Assembly: GCA_003499955.1 (NCBI GenBank)
Contig: DNRP01000125.1
Span: 7,999-31,060, forward strand
Length of the DNA stretch: 23,062 nucleotides
Direction of reading: 5' to 3'
Origin: Cyanobacteria bacterium UBA9971
GTDB lineage: Bacteria; Cyanobacteriota; Vampirovibrionia; Gastranaerophilales; UBA9971
Shown here: piece after piece, positions 15,356 to 23,062 of the stretch
How the letters are laid out: each line of letters begins with the position of its first letter
How positions within the stretch are numbered: the stretch's first letter is position 1
The notes under the pieces: generated by a model
The model's database searches: none
What the model was told of the DNA's origin: nothing
The model's input: the letters and a program-made list of their open reading frames with translations, nothing else
Position numbers and translations under genes: made by a program

Positions 15356-15702
15356 ATTTTACTCCAAAAATTTATAATTTTTCCAATTTTATTCCTATTA
15401 AACCCGAATTTTTAAAAAGAGTAATCATACAGTTAAATTAAGTGTATGCAAAGCTAATTCATGTAGTCATGATAGCAGAAACAATATAGCCGTTTTGATA
15501 GCCAATAAGATTAGAAATGTAATGTGTAAGAAATTTTGTATATGGTAAAATTTTAAAGAATACATGAATTGCTATTTAGTTAAGATTGTCATTGCGAGGA
15601 GGCACGAAGTGCCGACGCGGCAATCTAAATATTATGGATTGCTTCGGGCAGGCGATAAAAACCCGCGCAATGACAGCCAGAAATTAAAAATTGGGGATTA
15701 AA
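15356..15702. other. 347-bp interval between divergent motA and secA
   Basis: No reading frame is convincing. It contains an extended -10-like TGGTAAAAT (15543-15551) that could serve secA, without a good -35, and the palindromic element at 15587-15675 directly before the secA Shine-Dalgarno. The remainder is plain AT-rich sequence; I saw no clear motA promoter. Confidence 0.5.
15587..15675. repeat. Palindromic TGTCATTGCG element in the secA leader
   Basis: The ends TGTCATTGCG (15587-15596) and CGCAATGACA (15666-15675) are perfect inverted repeats. Internal pairs are GGCAC-GAA-GTGCC (15601-15613) and GCAATC (15620-15625) with GATTGC (15637-15642). The right half contains an asymmetrical stretch (GGGCAGGCGATAAAAACCC). 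A TGAATTGCTA word lies exactly 22 bp before the left end, as in the element at 22655. It ends 27 bp before the secA ATG. Confidence 0.88.
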
Positions 15703-18504
15703 ATGATAGATTTATTGTTAAAAGTTTTGGGAGATCCAAACGCAAGAAAAATAAAAAAAATTCAGCCCACTGTTGAATATATAAATTCTCTTGAGCCGGA
15801 GATAAGTCAGCTTTCAGACGAAGAATTAAAGGCAAAAACAGCGGAATTTAAACAAAGATATCAAGAAAGACAAAGATCAGATGATTTATTAAGAGATAAG
15901 GCTTTAGAAAAAGAAGCATTGGATAATATTTTGCCGGAAGCTTTTGCTGTAGTAAGAGAAGCAGGAAAAAGAACTCTTAACATGCGTCATTTTGATATGC
16001 AGTTGATAGGCGGAATAGTTCTTCATCAGGGACAAATATCAGAAATGAGAACAGGTGAAGGTAAAACCCTTGTTGCTACTTTACCCGCATACTTAAATGC
16101 GCTTACAGGCAAGGGTGTTCATATTGTTACAGTAAACGACTATCTGGCAAAGCGCGACAGCGAATGGATGGGCAAAATTTACAAGTTTTTAGGGCTTGAA
16201 GTCGGTCTTGTGCTTTCAGATATGGCTGAAAAAGACTTTGACAAGAAGAAAAAAGCTTATGCGGCAGACATTACTTACGGTACAAACAATGAATTCGGGT
16301 TTGATTACCTGAGGGATAATATGTCAGGAAGCATTGATCAATGTTGTCAAAGACCTTATAACTTTGCGATTGTCGATGAAGTTGACAGTATTCTTATCGA
16401 TGAAGCCAGAACCCCTTTAATTATAAGCGGAAGACTTGAAAAATCAGCCGAAACCTATAAAACAATGGCAAAAATTGCTCCATTACTTCAAAAAAATGTT
16501 CATTACGAAGTTGAAGAAAAAAACAGAAATATAATTTTTACGGAAGACGGCATAGATAAAGCCCAGGAACTTTTAAATGTTCAGGATATTTTCGATGCCT
16601 CAACACAGCTTGCGCATTATCTTTTACAGGCTTTAAAAGCAAAAGAACTTTTTATGAGGGATACTGATTATGTTGTAAAAAACGGCGAAGTTGTTATAGT
16701 TGATGAGTTTACGGGAAGAATGATGGAAGGTCGCCGCTGGAGTGACGGACTTCATCAGGCTGTTGAAGCAAAAGAAAACGTAAGAATACAAGATGAAAGC
16801 CAGACACTTGCAAGTATTACTTTTCAGAATCTTTTCAGACTCTATCCGAAGCTTGCAGGTATGACAGGTACTGCGGTTACTGAAGAAGCGGAATTCGGCA
16901 AAATTTATCGTCTTGAAGTTACGCAAATCCCGACAAACAGAATTGATATAAGAGAAGACCTTCCTGACGTTATTTATAAAACCGAAACACAGAAATTCAA
17001 ATCTCTTGTTGAAGAAATTGAAAATCTCCATGCGCAGGGAAGACCTATACTTGTAGGGACAATAAGTATCGAAAAATCAGAGCTTTTGTCCAGAATGTTA
17101 ACCGCAAAGGGGCTTAAACATAACGTATTGAACGCGAAACACCATGAAAAAGAAGCTGTTATTATTTCTCAGGCAGGCAGATATGGGGCTATTACAATAG
17201 CAACAAACATGGCAGGTCGCGGAACAGATATTATTCTCGGAGGAAACCCTGAATTTCTTGCAAAAGAAATGCTTACAGGTGTGAAGAAAGATGAAATTTC
17301 TCCTGAAGAGTATGAAAGAATTAAAAACGAAGCTCTTGATAAAGCCTATCAGGTAACACAAGATGAGCATGAAAAGGTAGTTGAAGCCGGAGGGCTTTAT
17401 GTTATAGGTACAGAAAGACATGAATCAAGGCGTATTGACAACCAATTGAGAGGAAGAGCGGGAAGACAGGGCGACCCCGGTTCCACAAGATTTTTTCTTT
17501 CGCTTGAAGACAACTTAATGAGGATTTTCGGCGGGGAAAAAATCAGCGGCTTAATGAACATGCTTAATGTAGAAGAAGATATGGCTATTGAAGCCGGAAT
17601 AGTAAGCAAAAGTATAGAATCAGCCCAGAAAAAGGTTGAGGTATACCATTTTGATATAAGAAAACACGTACTTGAGTATGATGATGTTATGAATAGACAA
17701 AGAGAACTTTTCTATGCGCAGAGAAGAAAGGTTCTTGAAGGCGGAAATATCTATGAAGATATTGTTCATATGATTGAACAGGAATTAAACAGGATTATGT
17801 CTGTTTATATAAGTCCCGAAACCCCTTATCAGGAATATGACGATGAAACACTTACTTCTCTTGTAAAAGCTATTCATTCGGTTATTCCACAGCTTTCAAG
17901 CGTTTCTCTTGAAGACGTAAAAAACATTAAGTATGTTGATTTGCTTGAAAAACTCAAAAAAATGGCTATTTCAACTTATGAAAATCATGAAAACGACATA
18001 GTTTCTTTTTATAACAAAATTATGCTGGAAAATCATGAAGAAGGAGAGTATAAATTACAAGTTCCCGGTTCTGAAAACAGTATAATGAGAACTCTTGAAA
18101 GAGATACACTCCTTAGAATTATTGACAGCAAGTGGATTGACCATCTTCATAATATAGACATCTTAAGAGAAGGCATAGGTCTTAGGGCTTACGGACAGAA
18201 AGACCCTCTCATAGAGTACAAAAGAGAAGCTTTTGATTTGTTTAACGATATGATGCATGAGATTCAGAGAGAAACTGTCGCACATCTTTTCAGGACAAAA
18301 TTTGAGGTTCAGGTTGTGCATATGCAGGAAGAACATTCTGATGTGATAGATACACCACTTTCAAGGGCTGCAGAAGCATTTGTGCCGGATTTTTTAAAAG
18401 AAAATCAGGTAACTTCAGGTGAAAAAATAGGAAGAAACGACCCTTGTCCTTGCGGAAGCGGTCAGAAATATAAAAAATGCTGCGGAAGCAACGTTATAAA
18501 ATAA
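15703..18504 (+). CDS. secA: Protein translocase ATPase SecA
   Basis: A 933-residue protein of normal SecA length. SecA is the ATPase motor that drives preproteins through SecYEG. The Walker A motif MRTGEGKT (115-122), the DEVD box in [18 protein letters not shown], the helicase-like motif [31 protein letters not shown], and the C-terminal zinc-binding tail [13 protein letters not shown] (SecB/lipid-contact domain) are all present. I chose ATG 15703 because GGGGA stands at the right distance before it; a TTG at 15691 would lie on top of that ribosome site. A palindromic repeat occupies its presumed leader. The secreted proteins of this window (7489, 8636) would be clients. Confidence 0.98.
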   Translation: MIDLLLKVLGDPNARKIKKIQPTVEYINSLEPEISQLSDEELKAKTAEFKQRYQERQRSDDLLRDKALEKEALDNILPEAFAVVREAGKRTLNMRHFDMQLIGGIVLHQGQISEMRTGEGKTLVATLPAYLNALTGKGVHIVTVNDYLAKRDSEWMGKIYKFLGLEVGLVLSDMAEKDFDKKKKAYAADITYGTNNEFGFDYLRDNMSGSIDQCCQRPYNFAIVDEVDSILIDEARTPLIISGRLEKSAETYKTMAKIAPLLQKNVHYEVEEKNRNIIFTEDGIDKAQELLNVQDIFDASTQLAHYLLQALKAKELFMRDTDYVVKNGEVVIVDEFTGRMMEGRRWSDGLHQAVEAKENVRIQDESQTLASITFQNLFRLYPKLAGMTGTAVTEEAEFGKIYRLEVTQIPTNRIDIREDLPDVIYKTETQKFKSLVEEIENLHAQGRPILVGTISIEKSELLSRMLTAKGLKHNVLNAKHHEKEAVIISQAGRYGAITIATNMAGRGTDIILGGNPEFLAKEMLTGVKKDEISPEEYERIKNEALDKAYQVTQDEHEKVVEAGGLYVIGTERHESRRIDNQLRGRAGRQGDPGSTRFFLSLEDNLMRIFGGEKISGLMNMLNVEEDMAIEAGIVSKSIESAQKKVEVYHFDIRKHVLEYDDVMNRQRELFYAQRRKVLEGGNIYEDIVHMIEQELNRIMSVYISPETPYQEYDDETLTSLVKAIHSVIPQLSSVSLEDVKNIKYVDLLEKLKKMAISTYENHENDIVSFYNKIMLENHEEGEYKLQVPGSENSIMRTLERDTLLRIIDSKWIDHLHNIDILREGIGLRAYGQKDPLIEYKREAFDLFNDMMHEIQRETVAHLFRTKFEVQVVHMQEEHSDVIDTPLSRAAEAFVPDFLKENQVTSGEKIGRNDPCPCGSGQKYKKCCGSNVIK

Positions 18505-18507
18505 AAA

Positions 18508-18535
18508 TATTGAAAATTCCTTGTACTTTTCAATA
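18508..18535. repeat. Inverted repeat overlapping toxin-antitoxin promoter
   Basis: TATTGAAAA (18508-18516) and TTTTCAATA (18527-18535) are perfect inverted copies around the loop TTCCTTGTAC, which contains the -35 box. No T-run follows, so it is a poor terminator for secA. An operator for autoregulation by the antitoxin is a reasonable inference. Confidence 0.5.
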
Positions 18536-18548
18536 AATATGTTAAAAT
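18521..18548 (+). promoter_or_regulatory. Promoter of the toxin-antitoxin operon
   Basis: TTGTAC (18521-18526), 16 bp, then an extended -10 TGTTAAAAT whose TAAAAT is at 18543-18548. The expected leader is about 17 nt. It lets the module be transcribed independently of secA. Confidence 0.5.
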
Positions 18549-18571
18549 AGAAAATACAAAGAAAAATTCAA

Positions 18572-18865
18572 ATGCAATACGAAGTTATATTAACGAATGA
18601 AGCTAAAAAAGATTTTAATAAACTTACAAAAGTTGCTCAAAAGAAATTAGACAATGATTATGAAGATATTAGGAAATACGGAACAGACGTTGCTTATATC
18701 AAGCATTTAGAAGGAAAATTGTTCGAGATAAGGACAAGTGATTTAAGGTCTTTATATACATATAAAGAAGGGCAAATCATTGTAATAGCGATTATTTTTA
18801 TTAAAAAATCACAAAAAACTCCTGAAATATATAAAAAACGAGCTAAGAAAATTTTAGAAATATAG
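18572..18865 (+). CDS. HigB/RelE-superfamily toxin (Gp49-like)
   Basis: A 97-residue basic protein. The central and C-terminal pattern KHLEGKLFEIRTSDLR...(I/V)IAIIFIKKSQKTP...KRAKKIL is characteristic of HigB-type (phage Gp49-like) members of the RelE/ParE superfamily, which in studied cases cut mRNA on the ribosome. Arg57 and Arg61 (in EIRTSDLR) and Lys80-Lys81 of FIKKSQKTP are the likely RNA-contact or catalytic positions. The ATG has no clear Shine-Dalgarno. The antitoxin gene follows 12 nt later with a strong one, a stoichiometry common in toxin-antitoxin modules. The pair sits between secA and prfB with its own promoter. Confidence 0.85.
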   Translation: MQYEVILTNEAKKDFNKLTKVAQKKLDNDYEDIRKYGTDVAYIKHLEGKLFEIRTSDLRSLYTYKEGQIIVIAIIFIKKSQKTPEIYKKRAKKILEI

Positions 18866-18877
18866 GAGAATAAAATT

Positions 18878-19198
18878 ATGAAACTTGTCTATATTAAAGA
18901 TAATGAAGGTTTTGCCCGTAAAAAACCCATTAATAAAGTTTTAGAAAATGAAATAATAATAACCGAAGAAGAATATAAAAAAATTACTGGTTATGAAATT
19001 ATGCTTGAATTAACTAAACGTGGTGGAAAGCGTGAAGGTTCCGGACGTAAAAAATTGTACATTTGCCGTAAAAAGGCAACCTTTGATCTTGACGAAACAG
19101 ATATAATCAGTTTAAAAGAATATGCTAAAAAGCATAAAATCAGTAAAAATAAAGCTATAAGCGAAGCAATCCATTATTTAACAAGAAATGAAGCATAA
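18878..19198 (+). CDS. Ribbon-helix-helix antitoxin paired with the HigB-like toxin
   Basis: A 106-residue protein. The C-terminal third (about 66-104: ATFDLDETDIISLKEYAKKHKISKNKAISEAI) fits a ribbon-helix-helix DNA-binding fold, a beta-strand followed by two helices. Before it is GGKREGSGRKK (48-58), a basic Gly/Arg motif often found in DNA-binding proteins. The N-terminal part (1-45) is acidic and may wrap the toxin. Canonical HigB partners carry a helix-turn-helix (XRE) domain, so this pairing is atypical. The AGGAGA ribosome site overlaps the toxin stop codon. It probably neutralises the toxin and represses the operon through the inverted repeat at 18508. Confidence 0.75.
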   Translation: MKLVYIKDNEGFARKKPINKVLENEIIITEEEYKKITGYEIMLELTKRGGKREGSGRKKLYICRKKATFDLDETDIISLKEYAKKHKISKNKAISEAIHYLTRNEA

Positions 19199-19226
19199 GC
19201 TTTATCAAAAAACGGAGAAATAAATA

Positions 19227-19418
19227 ATGAAATGCAACGTAGAAAAAAATATAAAAGACTGTACTTGTAGCTATTCTTGCTCCAAAAGAGGTATTTGCTG
19301 CGAATGTGTGGCTTATCATCGCAGCAAAAAAGAACTTCCGGGATGTTTTTTCCCTTCACATGCCGAAAAAACATGGGATAGGTCTATTGATAATTTTATT
19401 AATAGTTGGAAAAAATAA
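19227..19418 (+). CDS. Small cysteine-rich protein (DUF6485-like)
   Basis: A 63-residue protein with a dense N-terminal cysteine pattern, C-x8-C-x-C-x3-C-x5-CC-x-C, and a further Cys40 in LPGCFFP, followed by [14 protein letters not shown]. This matches my recollection of the DUF6485 family of short Cys-rich bacterial proteins of unknown function; metal (zinc or iron-sulfur) binding is inferred from the cysteines. A good ribosome site (CGGAGA) precedes the ATG. Its stop is only 2 nt from the prfB start, so translation of prfB may be coupled to it. Confidence 0.8.
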   Translation: MKCNVEKNIKDCTCSYSCSKRGICCECVAYHRSKKELPGCFFPSHAEKTWDRSIDNFINSWKK

Positions 19419-19420
19419 TT

Positions 19421-20519
19421 ATGACCATAGAATATAAAAAAGAACTTGAAAAAATCAATCAAATCCTAAATCAGGTAAGAGGTTGTCTTTGACCCTGAAT
19501 TATCGCAAAAAAAGATAGACGAGCTTGAAAAAAAGCTTCAAGAGCCTGATGTCTGGGATAATCCGCAAGAAGCCCAGAAAATTGCGCAAGAATTAAGCGA
19601 AATTAAAAATAGTTTTGAAGAATATAAAAACTGGAAAACTCAGGCTGATGAAGTGGAAATTCTTATTCAGCTTGCGGAAGAAGAGCAAGATGAGTCTGTT
19701 TATCCTGAAATAGAGGCAGTTTTGGCAAAATTGACTTCCGCGCTTGAAAAATGGGAACTTCAAAAAAAACTTGGCGGAGAGTATGACTCTTCTGACGCGA
19801 TTTTAACCGTAAATGCAGGTGCGGGAGGAACAGACGCACAGGATTGGGCGCAAATGCTTCTCAGAATGTATCTTAGATGGGCTGAATCAAAAGGCTGGAA
19901 AACCGAAATTCTTGATACTTCGGAAGGAGAAGAAGCAGGAATTAAAAGCGCGACCATAAAAGTCAGCGGAAAATATGCTTACGGCTACGCGAAAGCAGAA
20001 AAAGGAGTTCACCGATTGGTCAGAATTTCTCCGTTTAACGCTAACGGAAAACGCCAGACAAGCTTTGCTTCTTTGGAAGTCAGCCCTGTAGTTCCTGATA
20101 TTGAGTCAAAAGTTGAAATTAATCCTGATGAGATAGAAGTTGAAACAATGCGCGCAGGCGGAGCGGGCGGTCAGAATGTGAATAAAGTTGAGTCTGCCGT
20201 CAGAATAGTTCACAAACCAACAGGAATTGTTGTAAAATGCCAACAGGAACGCTCTCAACTTCAGAATAGAGAAAACGCTATGCAGCTTTTGGCTTCTAAA
20301 CTTCTTGCATTAAAGCAGGCAGAGCATGAAAAGAAAACTTCCGAGCTTAAAGGTGAAGCTATGGATGTGAATTTCGGTAGCCAGATAAGGTCTTATGTTT
20401 TTCATCCGTACAGTATGGTAAAAGATCACCGCACAAACCATGAAACAGGCAATGTTGACGCTGTGATGAACGGCGAAATTAACGAATTTATTGAAGCTTA
20501 CTTAAAGAAATATTCGTAA
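19421..20519 (+). CDS. prfB: Peptide chain release factor 2, with programmed +1 frameshift
   Basis: RF2 (365 residues after frameshifting) recognises UAA and UGA and releases the finished peptide. The first 23 codons from ATG 19421 run to an in-frame TGA at 19490-19492. After CTT, a +1 shift continues with GAC (19491) to the stop at 20519. The shifted frame contains the RF2 codon-recognition motif SPF (in RISPFNANG), the catalytic GGQ (in [14 protein letters not shown]) and normal C-terminal sequence. The shift makes RF2 control its own level: low RF2 slows reading of TGA and favours the shift. A metallophosphoesterase gene follows after 5 nt. Annotation from the internal ATG at 19653 would lose the N-terminal domain. 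Confidence 0.96.
19479..19493 (+). promoter_or_regulatory. prfB programmed +1 frameshift site
   Basis: The SD-like stimulator GAGGT (19479-19483) is separated by TGT from the slippery CTT (19487-19489), followed by TGA-C (19490-19493). The layout and 3-nt spacing match the well-studied E. coli site AGGGGG-TAT-CTT-TGA-C. Confidence 0.93.
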
Positions 20520-20524
20520 AAATT

Positions 20525-21370
20525 ATGAAAAAAATCTCTTTAAAAAACATCATAAAAACCCTGATGCTATTGGTTTTTTCAATTTTATTCGTTAAAGCTT
20601 TTTTTATTGAGCCTGATAAAATTGTTGTTAATAAAGTAACACTCAAGCTGAATAATTGGGATAAAAAACACGAAAATCTTAAAATAGCGATAATTTCAGA
20701 TATTCATTTTGGCGCGCCTTTTATAAATGCTAAAAAATTGGAGAAAATTGTAGAATTATCCAACAAAGAAAATCCTGATTTGATTTTATTTCCGGGTGAT
20801 TTCGTAAGTAATGGTGTTATTGGGGAAACTTTTGTAAAACCTATTTTGGTGGCTGATATTTTATCAAAATTAAAATCAAAATATGGCATGATAGCTGTTC
20901 TTGGAAACAATGACTGGGGTTATAACGGTAAAAAAGTAATTTTAGCTTTAGAAAATAAAAAAATAACAGTATTGGAAAATAATGCCAAAGAGTTGATTAT
21001 TAACGGGAAACCGCTGTGGATTGCGGGAGTTGCAGATTTAATAAAAAGATTTCCTGATATTGATAAAGCATTAAGTAAAATAAACGACAAAACTCCTGTT
21101 TTATTGTTAAGTCATAATCCTGACGTTTTTCCGTTTGTCCCAAATAGAGTAAATTTAACTATATCAGGACATACACATGGGGGACAGGTCAATCTTCCTT
21201 TTGTAGGAAGGTTAATTGTACCGTCAGGATTTGGTGATCGTTATGCTTTTGGTCATATTCATGAAAATAATAAGGATTTATACGTCAGTACAGGTATCGG
21301 AACAAGTATGATTCCTGTAAGATTCGGTGTTCTGCCGGAAATTGACATTTTGACGATTAAAAACAAATAG
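20525..21370 (+). CDS. Membrane-anchored metallophosphoesterase (YkuE/YaeI-like)
   Basis: A 281-residue protein with an N-terminal membrane anchor (about residues 9-28) and a calcineurin-like phosphoesterase domain. Metal-site motifs occur in the usual order: SDIHFG (58-63), PGDF (90-93), GNND (127-130), LSHNPD (about 194-199) and SGHTHGGQ (about 213-220). Related proteins (YaeI, YkuE) are membrane-linked phosphodiesterases acting near lipids or at the cell wall; the substrate here is unknown. It starts 5 nt after prfB, so it is probably co-transcribed with it. An AT-only inverted repeat follows its stop. Confidence 0.9.
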   Translation: MKKISLKNIIKTLMLLVFSILFVKAFFIEPDKIVVNKVTLKLNNWDKKHENLKIAIISDIHFGAPFINAKKLEKIVELSNKENPDLILFPGDFVSNGVIGETFVKPILVADILSKLKSKYGMIAVLGNNDWGYNGKKVILALENKKITVLENNAKELIINGKPLWIAGVADLIKRFPDIDKALSKINDKTPVLLLSHNPDVFPFVPNRVNLTISGHTHGGQVNLPFVGRLIVPSGFGDRYAFGHIHENNKDLYVSTGIGTSMIPVRFGVLPEIDILTIKNK

Positions 21371-21399
21371 TCTGAAAAAAGCAAATTATACATATACTG

Positions 21400-21431
21400 T
21401 TAATTAAAATTTACAAAGAAATTTTAATTAA
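21400..21431. repeat. Perfect 13-bp AT-only inverted repeat
   Basis: TTAATTAAAATTT (21400-21412) and AAATTTTAATTAA (21419-21431) are perfect inverted copies with a 6-base loop ACAAAG. It lies 29 bp after the metallophosphoesterase stop. There is no T-tract after it, so it is a weak terminator candidate; a protein-binding site is equally possible. Confidence 0.6.
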
Positions 21432-21438
21432 TGAAGTT

Positions 21439-21467
21439 TTGATTATGTTTGAAATAAACTTTAAAAA
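21439..21467 (+). promoter_or_regulatory. Possible promoter of the glycosyltransferase gene
   Basis: TTGATT (21439-21444), 17 bp, TAAAAA (21462-21467). Each box matches the consensus at four positions. The leader to ATG 21503 would be about 29 nt. Confidence 0.35.
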
Positions 21468-21502
21468 GGGGTTTTGTATAAGCATTTGTTTTGAGGTTTT
21501 TG

Positions 21503-22585
21503 ATGAAGCTAGTTGTTAACGCCCTCTTTCTTACTCAAAAGATTACAGGGGTACAAAGATACGCAATAGAAATATCTAAAGAACTTAAAAGGATTTTTAA
21601 TGACAAAATAAAATTTGTCGCCCCAAGCAATATAATTCATCATGAGCTTGCAGAATATCTGGATGTAGAGGTTATAGGGAACTTTACGGGATTTTTATGG
21701 GAACAGGTCGATTTAAAATTTTATCTTTCAAGAAACAAAAATCCTCTTCTTCTTAATATGCGTAATACCGCGCCTTTGTTTCATCCGAAAAACATTATTG
21801 TTATTCATGATTTGATTTTTATGAAGAATAAAAAATGGTTTTCAAAAAAATTTCCTTTTATTTACAGGTTTTTTGCTCCGATTTTGTTAAAAAAGGCGTT
21901 AAAAATAATAACTGTCAGTGATTTTTCAAAACAGGACATCATAAAAACTTTTAATATAAACCCTGATATGATAGAAATTGTTTACAACGCTGTTTCAAAG
22001 GAATTTCAAGAATATTCGAATGAAAATTTTGAAAATAAATACGGAGATTATATTTTAGCTGTTGCATCGTTTTTAAGCCCTAGAAAAAATCTTTGCAGTG
22101 CCATTAAGGCTTTTAACAAGTTGCAGGTTCAGGATTTGAAGCTGGTTATTGTAGGAGCTGAATTAAAACATTTTTCAGACCAAAATATGCTTGATGAAAT
22201 TAAGTTAAATAAAAACATTATTTTAACAGGATATGTAAATGATAAAATTCTTGCGAATTTTTATAAAAAAGCAAAACTTCTGGTTTTCCCTTCTTTTTAT
22301 GAAGGTTTTGGGATTCCTGCGATTGAGGCAATGTCTTGCGGATGCCCTGTTGTAGCTTCTAATGTAACCAGCCTTCCCGAGGTTTGTGCGGATGCGGCTT
22401 GTTATGTTAATCCTTATATGGTTGATGACATAGCTAATGGAATGAATAAAATTTTAAATAATAGTGAATTAAGAAATGAGCTGATTCAAAAGGGTTATCA
22501 ACGGCAGACAGAATTTAGTTGGGAAAATTCCGCCCATAAGTTAACTAAAATTATTGAGAATATTTATACTAATAGCGAATTTTAA
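21503..22585 (+). CDS. Glycosyltransferase family 4 (GT-B fold)
   Basis: A 360-residue protein. The N-terminal acceptor half has KITGVQRYAIEISKEL (13-28) and VIHDLIF; the C-terminal nucleotide-sugar half has the GT4 pattern GYVNDKILANFYKKAKLLVF, then PSFYEGFGIPAIEAMSCG (retaining-enzyme E-x7-E motif), then PVVASNVTSLPEV. There is no membrane helix. GT4 enzymes add hexoses in polysaccharide, LPS-like or glycolipid assembly; donor and acceptor cannot be read from sequence. I chose ATG 21503 because GAGGT lies 5 nt before it; the longer TTG start at 21491 would include that site. Confidence 0.93.
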   Translation: MKLVVNALFLTQKITGVQRYAIEISKELKRIFNDKIKFVAPSNIIHHELAEYLDVEVIGNFTGFLWEQVDLKFYLSRNKNPLLLNMRNTAPLFHPKNIIVIHDLIFMKNKKWFSKKFPFIYRFFAPILLKKALKIITVSDFSKQDIIKTFNINPDMIEIVYNAVSKEFQEYSNENFENKYGDYILAVASFLSPRKNLCSAIKAFNKLQVQDLKLVIVGAELKHFSDQNMLDEIKLNKNIILTGYVNDKILANFYKKAKLLVFPSFYEGFGIPAIEAMSCGCPVVASNVTSLPEVCADAACYVNPYMVDDIANGMNKILNNSELRNELIQKGYQRQTEFSWENSAHKLTKIIENIYTNSEF

Positions 22586-22654
22586 TATTTTAATATTGCT
22601 TTTAAAATTGATTTTATCTTACTAAAATAACTTGAATTGCTAAATAGCCAAAAC

Positions 22655-22751
22655 TGTCATTGCGAGCGACCAATGGGAGCGTGGCAATCTATCCAAATTA
22701 CAACGTTAGTTAGATTGCCACGTCGGGGCTTTGCCCCTCCTCGCAATGACA
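22655..22751. repeat. Palindromic TGTCATTGCGAG element upstream of the decarboxylase
   Basis: The ends TGTCATTGCGAG (22655-22666) and CTCGCAATGACA (22740-22751) are perfect 12-bp inverted repeats. Inside, CGTGGCAATCTA (22680-22691) and TAGATTGCCACG (22711-22722) form a second perfect pair, and GGGGC-TTT-GCCCC (22725-22737) a side hairpin. TGAATTGCTA (22633-22642) precedes the left end by 22 bp, as at 15565. The whole is 97 bp and more symmetrical than the secA copy. Confidence 0.92.
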
Positions 22752-22778
22752 ACAACAAATAACGGAATGGAAAAAATC

Positions 22779-23062
22779 ATGATTGATGAAAAAAATTTTA
22801 AGTTATCGCCTGAAGGATTAAGTTTAAAAGACCGTAAAAAAGCTCTGGACAATTATTTTAATCATTTGGAAACCCAGAGCAAGCATTTTTTAGGCTATCA
22901 AAATGTCCAAACATTAAATTTTGAAGAGGATATTAAAGAATTTCTTAATTATCATATTAATAATATTGGCGATCCATTTGTTTCAGGAAATTATACACCG
23001 AACAGCAAGGCGATAGAAAGAGCTGTGCTTGATTATTATGCAAAACTCTGGCATGCCAAAAC
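22779..23062 (+). CDS. PLP-dependent group II decarboxylase, N-terminal part (cut by window edge)
   Basis: The frame is open for 94 codons to the window end. The segment NIGDPFVSGNYTPNSKAIER followed by AVLDYYAKLWHA is typical of the N-terminal region of pyridoxal-phosphate group II decarboxylases of the histidine/serine decarboxylase type, where (N)GDPF..(S/G)NY is conserved. The PLP-binding lysine lies outside the window, so substrate and activity are open. The start could be ATG 22779 (GGA-rich stretch 8 nt upstream) or the in-frame ATG 22767. A palindromic element ends 27 bp upstream. Confidence 0.8.
   Translation, partial: MIDEKNFKLSPEGLSLKDRKKALDNYFNHLETQSKHFLGYQNVQTLNFEEDIKEFLNYHINNIGDPFVSGNYTPNSKAIERAVLDYYAKLWHAK

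Noticed and set aside
15691..15702. Longer secA start at TTG 15691
   Set aside because: It lies on the GGGGA ribosome site; ATG 15703 has proper spacing and gives the usual SecA N-terminus.
16633..17609. Minus-strand frames inside secA
   Set aside because: Antisense shadows of a highly conserved gene; composition reflects the secA codons.
18505..18540. Inverted repeat after secA as its terminator
   Set aside because: No T-tract follows and the -35 box of the next promoter lies in the loop; an operator is more likely.
19653..20519. prfB as a shorter gene from ATG 19653
   Set aside because: The RF2 N-terminal domain and frameshift site lie upstream in register; the full gene starts at 19421.
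21491..21502. Longer glycosyltransferase start at TTG 21491
   Set aside because: The GAGGT ribosome site at 21493-21497 serves ATG 21503, and the usual GT4 N-terminal strand begins there.
1..23062. CRISPR array, tRNA or rRNA genes, insertion sequence transposase
   Set aside because: No regularly spaced direct repeats, tRNA cloverleaf, rRNA segment or transposase-like frame was seen.

Overview
The window is AT-rich bacterial chromosome using the standard genetic code. All 19 complete genes end in TAA (15) or TAG (4). prfB keeps the classical RF2 frameshift site, so TGA is still a stop. The gene set (SecA, RF2, GpsA, MotAB, MgtC, many TPR proteins, families of unrecognised membrane and envelope proteins) with low GC suggests a host-associated or environmental low-GC lineage. 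My best guess is a non-photosynthetic cyanobacterial relative (Melainabacteria/Vampirovibrionia), but no marker here proves it. The flagellar-type stator genes imply motility.

Layout. 1-2980 (minus): two adjacent, apparently paralogous membrane-associated proteins of unknown function; the downstream one runs off the left edge. 3112-3837 (plus): MgtC/SapB-family membrane protein. 3921-6441 (minus): TPR protein, a 71-residue disordered protein with its own promoter and terminator, and gpsA. 6576-9985: two metzincin-type zinc metalloproteases, one without a signal peptide and one secreted with TPRs, flanking a secreted glycine-zipper envelope protein. 9986-10356: a gene-free interval with a strong intrinsic terminator that probably ends a small C-rich RNA. 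10357-13409 (plus): a GH35 beta-galactosidase and a small partner protein. 13487-15355 (minus): motA-motB. 15703-20519 (plus): secA, a HigB-like toxin with a ribbon-helix-helix antitoxin, a small Cys-rich protein and prfB. 20525-22585 (plus): a membrane-anchored metallophosphoesterase and a GT4 glycosyltransferase. 22779-end (plus): the start of a PLP-dependent group II decarboxylase.

The most notable layer is the repeats. Palindromic elements with TGTCA...TGACA ends occur four times. One sits between convergent genes, one in the secA leader, and one just upstream of the decarboxylase. One, exactly 87 bp (29 codons), lies inside the GH35 reading frame and keeps it open. A second, unrelated GC-rich hairpin repeat occurs twice (3867 and 5361) with a compensatory base-pair change.

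Functional links that can be supported: motA/motB form one stator; toxin and antitoxin form one module; secA and prfB are housekeeping genes separated by that module; GH35 and its 5-nt-spaced neighbour are probably co-transcribed. Promoters listed were found by eye as -35/-10 matches and are tentative.
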